From contig CACONV010000005.1 of the NCBI GenBank assembly GCA_902628605.1, forward strand, positions 1 through 47,203: DNA of 47,203 nt, written 5' to 3'. Shown piece after piece: positions 39,889-47,203 of the stretch. The stretch comes from an uncultured Bacteroidota bacterium (GTDB taxonomy: Bacteria; Bacteroidota; Bacteroidia; Flavobacteriales; Flavobacteriaceae). The translations under genes were made by a program, and so were the position numbers. Below the pieces are notes generated by a model that searched no databases, was not told where the DNA came from, and saw only the letters and a list, made by a program, of their open reading frames with translations. Each line of letters opens with the position of its first letter. Within the stretch, counting starts at the first letter, position 1.

Positions 39889-41184
39889 TTATTTTGACAA
39901 TAAAAAATTCTTTAACTGTTCGTAATCCTTTATTCCAATTTTGCTTTTATTCTTTTTTTTAAGTTTTAAAATATTTTTAGGAATATTTATTTTCATATTT
40001 AATGCATTCTCAACTGTGTCCAAAAATTTAACCGGATGTGCTGTTTCCAAAAAAACTCCTATTTCTTTAGGATTATTTAACAAATATTTTTTTAAACCTA
40101 AATATGCAGTAGCACCATGTGGATCTAATACGTATTTGGATTTCTCATAAAGTCTTTTTATTCCCAAAATCGTTTCTTCGTCTGAAAATTTGTATGCTGT
40201 TAATTCTTTTTTAAGTTTTTTAAAATCATCATCGTATAAACTGAGTATTCTAACAAAATTACTCGGATCACCAACGTCCATTGCGTTAGTTAGAGTGGAT
40301 ATAGTTTTTTGTTTTTTATATTCTCCGGTTTTCATGAATTTTGGAACTGTATCATTTTCATTTGTTGAAGCGATAAAGTGGTTAATAGGAAGACCCATTT
40401 TTTTTGCTAGCATTCCGGCACAGAGATTTCCAAAATTTCCACTCGGAACGGATACAACTAAATTTGGATTATTCTTTTTTAAGTTTCTGTATGCTATAAA
40501 ATAATAAAGGATTTGAGGTATCCATCTCGCGACATTGATTGAATTTGCTGATGTCAATAATTTTTCATTCAAATCTTTGTCAACAAAAGTTTTTTTAACC
40601 ATTTCTTGACATTTATCAAAATATCCGTCTACTTCAAGTGCTGAAATATTATTTCCATGTGTTGTTAGTTGCAATTCCTGAATTTTACTTACTTTTCCCT
40701 TAGGATAAAGGATTACCACGTCCACTCCTTCAACGTCTAAAAAACCATTCGCAACAGCCCCTCCAGTATCTCCAGATGTTGCTACAATAACAGTTATTTT
40801 CTTATTTAAATTTTGATTTTTTATGAAATAATCCATGCATGCTGACATAAATTTTGCCCCTACATCCTTAAATGCCATAGTTGGGCCATGAAATAATTCT
40901 AAACTATATATATTTTTGTCAACTAAAACTGTGGGAAATTTAAAATCTAAAGTCTTCCTAATTATGTCGAATAAGTTTTCTTTTGGTATTTCATTATTTA
41001 TGTAACCTTTTAGAACATTATAAGCTAATGAAAAAGTATCCATTTTTTTAAAGTTTTTCCAAAAATCCTTACCTAATTTTTTTACTTCAACTGGATAATA
41101 GAGGCTTTTGTCAGAAGCCAGGCCTTTAAATAATGCCTCTTTAAAACTTACTGATTCTTTATTATTTCCTAAGCTTAAGAACAT
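39889..41184 (-). CDS. thrC: Threonine synthase
   Basis: ThrC converts O-phosphohomoserine to threonine with pyridoxal phosphate. PLP binds Lys106 in AFKDVGAKFM. TSGDTGGAVANGF, SANSINVARWIPQILYYF, VPSGNFGNLCAG and DPHGATAYLG all match the class of threonine synthase with the extended N-terminus (LSLGNNKESVSFKEALFKGLA...). Length 431 aa is normal. It is the last gene of thrA-thrB-thrC, 2 bp after thrB. Confidence 0.96.
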   Translation of the reverse strand: MFLSLGNNKESVSFKEALFKGLASDKSLYYPVEVKKLGKDFWKNFKKMDTFSLAYNVLKGYINNEIPKENLFDIIRKTLDFKFPTVLVDKNIYSLELFHGPTMAFKDVGAKFMSACMDYFIKNQNLNKKITVIVATSGDTGGAVANGFLDVEGVDVVILYPKGKVSKIQELQLTTHGNNISALEVDGYFDKCQEMVKKTFVDKDLNEKLLTSANSINVARWIPQILYYFIAYRNLKKNNPNLVVSVPSGNFGNLCAGMLAKKMGLPINHFIASTNENDTVPKFMKTGEYKKQKTISTLTNAMDVGDPSNFVRILSLYDDDFKKLKKELTAYKFSDEETILGIKRLYEKSKYVLDPHGATAYLGLKKYLLNNPKEIGVFLETAHPVKFLDTVENALNMKINIPKNILKLKKKNKSKIGIKDYEQLKNFLLSK

Positions 41185-41186
41185 TA

Positions 41187-42107
41187 TTAATTGATTATTT
41201 TAATTCCATCCTTGTTAATCCCAGACAAGATTAAATTATATTCTAAACTTTTTTCATCCGTAATTTTTCTTATTGTGTCCATAGCTAATTCCGCATTTTC
41301 TTTCCCTTTACAAATTGAAAAGATTGAAGGACCCGCACCAGAAATTCCTGAACCAAGTGAATATTTTGAAGCAGCATCTATTATCTCCCTAAAATTGGGT
41401 ATAAGCTTTAACCTTTGTGGTTCTATAATTACATCATCAATTGATCTAGATAATAATTCATAATTTTTGGTATACAATGATGCTACAAACCCACCCAGAT
41501 TACCCCATTGTTGAATAGCTTTTCCTAAACTTATTTGTTTGTTGATAATTTGTCTTGAGTCTTTAGTTTTTAATTCAACTAACGGGTGAGTTATAATTAC
41601 ATATAGATCTTCTATAGTTGGCAGAGAAATTATATCTAATGGGTTTAATGAACGAACTAGAGTAAAACCACCAAAAATCACTGGTGATAAATTGTCTGCA
41701 TGTTTTGCTCCACTGGCAATTTCCTCTCCTAGCATTGCAAACTTAACAAGCTCTAAATTTGAAAATGTATTCCCTGTTAAATAATTTATTGCAAAAGCCA
41801 TTCCAGCTGCACTAGCTGCACTACTTCCGATTCCGCTTCCTGGTTTTATTTTTTTAATTATTGTTATATGAAATCCATGGTTTAAGTTCAATTTTTTAAT
41901 CATTGCAAATGCAACTGGTCCACAGACGTTTTTTTTTGGATCCGTTGTAATTGATTTTTCATTTATAATTTTAATTTCTATACCCTTTTTCTTTTTTATT
42001 TCAACTGTCATCTCATCACATGGCTTATCTAAACAGAACCCTAAAACATCAAATCCACATGAGACATTAGCAACAGATGAAGGTACACTTATAGTTATTT
42101 TTTTCAT
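41187..42107 (-). CDS. thrB: Homoserine kinase
   Basis: ThrB phosphorylates homoserine for threonine synthesis. The 306-residue GHMP kinase has the ATP motif PGSGIGSSAASAAG (89-102), an N-terminal VPSSVANVSCGFDVLGFCLD, and a C-terminal GSGISGAGPSIFSI. The start overlaps the thrA stop by 4 nt, and thrC follows 2 bp later. Confidence 0.96.
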   Translation of the reverse strand: MKKITISVPSSVANVSCGFDVLGFCLDKPCDEMTVEIKKKKGIEIKIINEKSITTDPKKNVCGPVAFAMIKKLNLNHGFHITIIKKIKPGSGIGSSAASAAGMAFAINYLTGNTFSNLELVKFAMLGEEIASGAKHADNLSPVIFGGFTLVRSLNPLDIISLPTIEDLYVIITHPLVELKTKDSRQIINKQISLGKAIQQWGNLGGFVASLYTKNYELLSRSIDDVIIEPQRLKLIPNFREIIDAASKYSLGSGISGAGPSIFSICKGKENAELAMDTIRKITDEKSLEYNLILSGINKDGIKIIN

Positions 42108-44545
42108 CTTTTACCAATTCTAATTATATCTCCAAAAATACCTGAGGCAGTTACTGCTGCTCCAGCACCAGCTCCTTTTACAATCAAGGGATTATCTTTA
42201 TATCTAGCTGTGTAGAAAAGAATAATATTGTCGCTTCCCTCTATGTTGAAAAAATCATGTCCTGGTGGAATTTCTTTTAGACCAACTTCAGCTTTACCGT
42301 CATTGAGTCTTGCTACGTACTTTAAAGAAGATTGATTGAATCTTGCGTTCGTTAAATATAAATTAAAATGTGATTTATATTTCTTAAGAGATTTTAAAAA
42401 TAAATCTGTGTCATCTATATCACAAACTTCTTTGGGAAGAAATGGATTTATTTTAACATCATCAAGTTCAATCTCAAGTCCACTTTCTCTAGCAAGGATT
42501 AAAATTTTCCTTGCCACATCAATTCCACTTAAGTCAATTCTTGGATCGGGTTCAGTTAAACCTTTTTTCATCGCATCTTGTACGATTTTGTGAAATGAAT
42601 CATCAGTCTTAAAATTGTTGAAAATATAATTTAAACTACCAGATAAAATTGCTTCAATTTTTATTATTTGATCACCTGAAGCAATTAAGTTTGAAAGGGT
42701 ATCAATAACAGGTAATCCAGCTCCAACATTTGTTTCAAAAAGGAAAGGACTATTAAATTTTCGAGATACAGTCTTAAGGGTTTTATAGTTTATAAAATTG
42801 TCTGCACAAGCAATTTTATTACAGGTAACAACTCCTATATTGTTTTCCAAATATCTTTTATATTCTTGTGAAACCCTATCATCTGCTGTGTTGTCAATAA
42901 AAATACTGTTTCTTAGGTTCAGCTGTTTAACTTCTTTAAATAAATTATCAAGATCTGTTTTTTTAGCGTTATCCAGTTCTTTTCTCCAATTTTTTGTATC
43001 AATACTATTTGGATTAACGAGAGTTTTTTTTGAATTTGCTATAGCTATAATTTTTATTCTCAATCTTAGATAACTTTCCAAATATGTTTTTTGCTTTCGT
43101 ATTTGTTCAATAAGTTTTGAACCAACATTTCCGACCCCAACAATGAATAAGTTTAGTGTTTTAATGTACTTTTCAAAAAAAGCTTCATGAAGAGTATTCA
43201 AAGCTTTTTTAGTATCATTTTCGTTAATTATTATTGAAATATTACTTTCAGATGAGCCCTGGGCTATTGCTCGAATATTTACATTATTTAATCCTAGAGA
43301 GCTGAACATCCTCCCGCTTATTCCTTGGTGATCTTTCATTTTATCACCAACAATTGCAATATTTACCAAGTTCTCTTCGAGTTTAATTGGATCAATCTTT
43401 TTTAATTGTATTTCAGATAAAAATTCTTTTTCAATTAATTTTTTTCCTTTTTTGGCATCCTCTTTCCTTAATGCAACACATATAGAATGCTCAGAGGAGG
43501 CTTGAGTAATCATAATAATGTTAATATTATTATTAGAAATTACCTCAAAAAATCTTTTTGAATAACCTGGAATACCAATCATACCACTTCCCTCAATGCA
43601 CAAAATTGAAACTTTATCTATAAAAGTTATTCCCTTAACTATTTGACCATTGCTTTTTTTAACTGAATTACTTATTAAAGTTCCTTTATTTTCTGGGGAA
43701 AAAGTATTTTTTATTTTTAATTCTATTTTTTTATCAATGAGCGGTTGAATGGTTGGGGGATAAATTACTTTTGCTCCGAAATGCGATAATTCCATTGCCT
43801 CATGGTACGAAATTTTTTTAATGGGTCTAGCCTGAGAAACAATCTTGGGATTTGCTGTATAAACACCGCTCACATCAGTCCAGATTTCTAGTGATTTAGC
43901 ATCTAATAAATTTGCTATTATTGATGCTGATAAATCAGATCCACCCCTTCCTAAAGTAGACAAATCACCATTTTCATTCTTACATATAAAACCAGGTATT
44001 ACACTTATATGAAAGGAGTTTTGATTAAAAAGTTGCTTAACCTTTTTCCTAGTTTTGCCCCAGTCTATTAAATGGTTTTCATTATCTCCACTTATAAAAA
44101 TCAAATCGTTTCCATCAACTAATCTTGAATTTAATTTTTCACTAATAAAAATTTCATTTATTAGTTTACTTGAAAGTATTTCTCCAGTAACAATTATTTT
44201 CGAGTAAATATTTGGAGTAATCTCCTTGACTAGGGATATCCCTTTAAGAAGTTTTTCTGCTTTACTAAGTTCATTTTTAATAAAAGTAATTAATTCTCCT
44301 TCGCTTTTTTTTGAAATAAATAGATTTATAATGTCAAGGTGTTTTATAAAAATTTCATCAATTTCTAATTTAAATTTTAAGTCACCTTCTTTTGCCTTGT
44401 TCATGCAATTGTTAAGTAAGTTTGTAACCCCAGAGATTGCAGAAACCACAACTACACATTTAGATTCATTTTTGACAATATCAATTATGTTGTTAATACA
44501 AAGTTGATTTGCAATTGAGCTGCCACCAAATTTTAATATTTTCAT
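42104..44545 (-). CDS. thrA: Bifunctional aspartokinase / homoserine dehydrogenase
   Basis: ThrA catalyses the first and third steps of the aspartate-to-threonine pathway. The 813-residue fusion has the aspartokinase start KFGGSSIA (5-12), GRGGSDLSA (199-207) and TDVSGVYTANP (223-233), two ACT regulatory domains at about 310-455, and the homoserine dehydrogenase part starting with the NAD loop GVGNVG (470-475), then TCNKIACAD, GAGLPVIDTL, EAILSGSLNYI and GKGAGAGAAVTASG-like VKGAGAGAAVTASG. ACT domains indicate feedback control, probably by threonine. The operon thrA-thrB-thrC is read on the minus strand. A possible -7 box (TACTTTTG) lies at 44647-44654, about 100 nt upstream. Confidence 0.96.
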   Translation of the reverse strand: MKILKFGGSSIANQLCINNIIDIVKNESKCVVVVSAISGVTNLLNNCMNKAKEGDLKFKLEIDEIFIKHLDIINLFISKKSEGELITFIKNELSKAEKLLKGISLVKEITPNIYSKIIVTGEILSSKLINEIFISEKLNSRLVDGNDLIFISGDNENHLIDWGKTRKKVKQLFNQNSFHISVIPGFICKNENGDLSTLGRGGSDLSASIIANLLDAKSLEIWTDVSGVYTANPKIVSQARPIKKISYHEAMELSHFGAKVIYPPTIQPLIDKKIELKIKNTFSPENKGTLISNSVKKSNGQIVKGITFIDKVSILCIEGSGMIGIPGYSKRFFEVISNNNINIIMITQASSEHSICVALRKEDAKKGKKLIEKEFLSEIQLKKIDPIKLEENLVNIAIVGDKMKDHQGISGRMFSSLGLNNVNIRAIAQGSSESNISIIINENDTKKALNTLHEAFFEKYIKTLNLFIVGVGNVGSKLIEQIRKQKTYLESYLRLRIKIIAIANSKKTLVNPNSIDTKNWRKELDNAKKTDLDNLFKEVKQLNLRNSIFIDNTADDRVSQEYKRYLENNIGVVTCNKIACADNFINYKTLKTVSRKFNSPFLFETNVGAGLPVIDTLSNLIASGDQIIKIEAILSGSLNYIFNNFKTDDSFHKIVQDAMKKGLTEPDPRIDLSGIDVARKILILARESGLEIELDDVKINPFLPKEVCDIDDTDLFLKSLKKYKSHFNLYLTNARFNQSSLKYVARLNDGKAEVGLKEIPPGHDFFNIEGSDNIILFYTARYKDNPLIVKGAGAGAAVTASGIFGDIIRIGKR

Positions 44546-44686
44546 TAAATAGGTTTTTTAAAACTTATTCTATATATGTAATTATATATAAAACATCATA
44601 TCCATAATATGTTAAAAAAGATTTATATTAATTAAATACTAGACTGCAAAAGTAATTTAATTGTTTTGTTTTTAAAAAAAAATGAA
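44546..44686 (-). other. Intergenic region clpC-thrA
   Basis: A 141-bp AT-rich gap. On the minus strand it holds TACTTTTG at 44654-44647, which matches the -7 consensus but has no TTG at the expected -33 distance, and a 7-bp AT-only hairpin (44571-44577 with 44584-44590) about 25 nt before the thrA ATG. A short open frame M-D-M-M-F-Y-I lies between them. I see no thr-type attenuator with clustered Thr/Ile codons and no G-C rich terminator for clpC. Confidence 0.3.
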
Positions 44687-47203
44687 TTAGCGACCTGTGT
44701 TAAGGAATAATTTAGGATTCTTATTATCGAGGTCAACCTTGATTATGTCATTTTCTTTAATGGAGTCTGTTACTATTTCTTGTGCAATTAAATCCTCTAG
44801 ATATTTTTGAATAGCTCTTTTTAGGGGTCTGGCTCCATATTTTTTATCATATCCCTTGTCAACGAGAAATTCTTTAGCTTTTCTTGAAATTTTTATTTCA
44901 AAACCTAGCTTTTTAACTCTATTGATAACTTTTTCAAGCTCGATCTCAATGATTTTCAACATATGCTTTTTGTCAAGACTATTGAAAATGACGATGTCAT
45001 CTATACGATTTAAAAATTCGGGAGAAAAGGTTTTTTTGAGAGCATTTCTAATCACACTTTTTTCATATTCTTCTGATTGTGCTTTTTGAGATGAAGTTTC
45101 AAAACCTACACCATTTCCAAAATCCTTAATCTGTCTTGCTCCAATATTGGAAGTCATAATTATAATTGTATTTTGAAAATTCACTTTTCTTCCTAAACTA
45201 TCTGTTAAAAATCCATCATCAAGAACTTGAAGCAGCATATTAAAAACATCTGGGTGAGCTTTTTCTACTTCATCAAGTAGAATTACAGAATAAGGTTTTA
45301 GTCTAACCTTTTCACTAAGTTGTCCGCCCTCTTCGTAGCCAACGTAACCTGGAGGAGCACCAATTAGTCTTGATATAGCAAATTTTTCCATGTATTCGCT
45401 CATATCGATTCTGACTAAATTTTCTTCTGAGTCAAATATTTCTGTTGCTAAAATTTTAGCTAGTTGTGTTTTACCGACTCCAGTTTGACCCAAAAAAATG
45501 AAAGAGCCTATAGGTTTTTGTGGGTCTTTTAGACCAGCTCTATTTCTTTGAATTGCCTTAACAACCTTTTCTACAGCTTGTTCCTGGCCAATTAAACTTG
45601 AATTTATTTTATCGCACATTCCAGAAAGTTTACTCTTTTCAGTAGAGAGTATTTTGCTAACTGGAATTCCTGTCATCATTGAGACAACCTCCGATATGTG
45701 CCCTTCTGTAACTTCAATTCTATTTAATTTTGATTCTTCTTCCCATTTTTCTTGAGCTAAAATTAAATTTCTTTCAACTCTTTTTTCATCATCACGGAGT
45801 TTAGCAGCTTCTTCATATTTTTGTTTTTTAACGACACTATTTTTATTATTTCTTACAATTTCTAGCTGTTCTTCCAAGTCAATTACTTCTTTTGGAACCT
45901 TCATGTTTTTAATATGTACTCTTGAACCTGCTTCGTCAAGAGCATCGATTGCCTTATCGGGTAAATATCGGTCTGTAACATATCTACTTGTCAATTCTAC
46001 ACATGCATCAATTGCAGATTTAGTGTAAGTTACATTATGATGATTTTCATACTTTTCCTTTACATTGTTGAGAATTTCGATTGTTTCTATTTCAGATGTT
46101 TGTTCAATAAGAACTTTTTGAAATCTTCTTTCTAAGGCTCCGTCTTTTTCAATATTTTGCCTGTATTCGTCTAGAGTTGTAGCTCCAATGCACTGTATTT
46201 CACCTCTCGCTAGAGCAGGTTTGAACATGTTTGATGCATCTAAACTGCCTGTCGCCCCCCCAGCACCTACAATTGTATGAATTTCATCTATAAAAAGAAT
46301 AATATCATCATTTTTTTCTAATTCATTAACAACTGCCTTCATTCTCTCTTCAAATTGCCCTCTATATTTAGTACCAGCTACGAGGCTTGCTAAATCGAGG
46401 GTTATTATTCTTTTTCCATAAAGAACCCTCGATACCCTTTTTTGAATTATCCTTAAGGCTAATCCTTCAGCGATGGCTGATTTTCCGACTCCTGGCTCAC
46501 CAATTAATAGAGGATTATTTTTCTTTCTCCTGCTTAAAATCTGAGAAACCCTTTCAATTTCTTTTTCTCGACCAACAACTGGATCTAATTTATCCATTTC
46601 TGCAAGTCCGGTTATGTCTTTTCCAAAATTATCAAGGACTGGGGTTTTAGATTTTCTTGATTTGCTAGATTCAGATGTTGGAACGAATGGGTTTTGTTTT
46701 TCACCGCTTTCAGAATCATCTTTTTCCTCTGGAAAAGAAGAATCAGAAATCTCTAAGTACTCAGAATCATTTGTTAGTAATATTTTGAATTGCTCTTTTA
46801 CCAAATCATAGTTAATATTGAATTTACTCAAAAGCTTTGTGGTTGGATCATTTTCGTTTCTTAGAATACAAAGTAATAAGTGAGCAGTATCAATTAAATT
46901 ACTTTGAAATAATTTTGCTTCCAAGAAAGTAGTTTTAAGAGCTCTTTCAGCCTGTCTTGTTAAATGAAGGTTTCTTTTAGTATTTTCAACTCTTTCATTG
47001 TTCAATAAGGCTGGGTTTAGAATTTCTACTTTTTTTCTAAGATTGTCTAAGTCGATATCGATAGCATTAAGAATTGTGATTGCTTTTCCACCTCCGTCGC
47101 GTAACATTCCCAGAACTAAATGTTCAGTTCCTATATGATCATGACCTAATCTTAAAGCCTCTTCCTTGCTGAAAGAAATAACATCTTTTACTCTTGGAGA
47201 AAA
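44687..47203 (-). CDS. clpC: ClpC, Hsp100 AAA+ unfoldase (5' partial)
   Basis: ClpC unfolds proteins for the ClpP protease. The frame stays open to the window edge: the last bases encode F-S-P-R-V-K-D-V-I-S, which aligns with the start of ClpC, so only a few residues are missing and the ATG at 47107 is internal. Visible parts, 838 residues: Clp N domain repeats (47203 to about 46760), AAA1 with Walker A GEPGVGKS near 46480-46500, a UVR-like segment (QKYEEAAKLRDDEKRVE) near 45785-45840, which marks ClpC rather than ClpB or ClpA, and AAA2 with GQTGVGKT near 45470-45495. A Ser/Glu-rich linker (about 46660-46790) joins the N domain and AAA1. Confidence 0.95.
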   Translation of the reverse strand, partial: FSPRVKDVISFSKEEALRLGHDHIGTEHLVLGMLRDGGGKAITILNAIDIDLDNLRKKVEILNPALLNNERVENTKRNLHLTRQAERALKTTFLEAKLFQSNLIDTAHLLLCILRNENDPTTKLLSKFNINYDLVKEQFKILLTNDSEYLEISDSSFPEEKDDSESGEKQNPFVPTSESSKSRKSKTPVLDNFGKDITGLAEMDKLDPVVGREKEIERVSQILSRRKKNNPLLIGEPGVGKSAIAEGLALRIIQKRVSRVLYGKRIITLDLASLVAGTKYRGQFEERMKAVVNELEKNDDIILFIDEIHTIVGAGGATGSLDASNMFKPALARGEIQCIGATTLDEYRQNIEKDGALERRFQKVLIEQTSEIETIEILNNVKEKYENHHNVTYTKSAIDACVELTSRYVTDRYLPDKAIDALDEAGSRVHIKNMKVPKEVIDLEEQLEIVRNNKNSVVKKQKYEEAAKLRDDEKRVERNLILAQEKWEEESKLNRIEVTEGHISEVVSMMTGIPVSKILSTEKSKLSGMCDKINSSLIGQEQAVEKVVKAIQRNRAGLKDPQKPIGSFIFLGQTGVGKTQLAKILATEIFDSEENLVRIDMSEYMEKFAISRLIGAPPGYVGYEEGGQLSEKVRLKPYSVILLDEVEKAHPDVFNMLLQVLDDGFLTDSLGRKVNFQNTIIIMTSNIGARQIKDFGNGVGFETSSQKAQSEEYEKSVIRNALKKTFSPEFLNRIDDIVIFNSLDKKHMLKIIEIELEKVINRVKKLGFEIKISRKAKEFLVDKGYDKKYGARPLKRAIQKYLEDLIAQEIVTDSIKENDIIKVDLDNKNPKLFLNTGR

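Noticed and set aside
44560..44650. Possible threonine attenuator before thrA (short M-D-M-M-F-Y-I frame plus hairpin)
   Set aside because: The peptide has no Thr codons and one Ile codon, and the hairpin is A-T only without a following T-run in the right place. It looks like chance in AT-rich sequence.
1..47203. CRISPR arrays, tRNAs, insertion sequences, prophage genes
   Set aside because: I scanned the gaps and gene list and saw no regularly spaced direct repeats, tRNA-like cloverleafs, transposases or phage structural genes. xerD is a normal chromosomal recombinase in size and motifs.

Overview
The window is a gene-dense, low-GC (about 30% by eye, not computed) chromosomal segment from a member of Flavobacteriia (Bacteroidota), most likely a marine, streamlined lineage. 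Evidence for this: Bacteroidota-type -7 promoter boxes (TAnnTTTG), no Shine-Dalgarno sequences, a flavobacterial RpoZ-like subunit, PorD/DUF4835, DUF3822, the DUF4212 + VC_2705-type symporter pair, flavobacterial bS1, and a DnaX without zinc cysteines. Nearly everything is core metabolism or housekeeping. I see no phage, transposon, CRISPR array, tRNA or obvious defence or secondary-metabolism island.

Layout. 1-7284 (+): bamD (5' end cut by the window), rpoZ, coaBC, porD-like, recN, fabI, ybbR-like, coaE. 7359-9653 (+): a histidine kinase and OmpR-type regulator pair. 9655-11471 (-): xerD and a PqqB-like metallo-beta-lactamase-fold protein. 11536-11955 (+): aroQ. 11956-14243 (-): lpdA and two adjacent msrB genes, one cytoplasmic and one lipoprotein. 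14354-19001 (+): a UMF1-type transporter, lon, cmk. 19013-22813 (-): a SulP anion transporter and a two-component sodium:solute symporter. 22934-31805 (+): rpsA with a structured leader, pyrR, pyrB, rnz, pdxH, sixA-like, ppk1, ppx. 31846-33540 (-): dnaX. 33630-33916 (+): RNase P RNA (rnpB). 33924-35851 (-): rsmD and two conserved proteins of unknown function. 35947-37228 (+): kdsB and an acyltransferase. 37232-44545 (-): yebC, an SDR protein, gcvT, thrC, thrB, thrA. 44687-47203 (-): clpC (5' end cut).

How the genes fit together: outer-membrane biogenesis (bamD, kdsB), coenzyme A synthesis (coaBC, coaE), fatty acid synthesis (fabI), pyrimidine synthesis (pyrR, pyrB, cmk), aspartate-family amino acids (thrABC), one-carbon and 2-oxoacid metabolism (gcvT, lpdA), polyphosphate turnover (ppk1, ppx), proteolysis (lon, clpC) and RNA processing (rnpB, rnz). 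Genes in operons overlap or abut, and several convergent pairs have 0-11 bp between stop codons.

The most noteworthy observations are: (1) a lysine-rich N-terminal tail of about 133 residues on ribosomal protein bS1; (2) an rpsA leader with two mutually exclusive hairpins; (3) exact TAnnTTTG boxes only 4-12 nt before several start codons, suggesting leaderless or near-leaderless mRNAs, with rnpB as an internal ruler; (4) a compartment-split MsrB pair that differs at the resolving cysteine; and (5) a PqqB-like exported metallo-hydrolase with an altered metal motif. I found no convincing wholly new multi-gene system.
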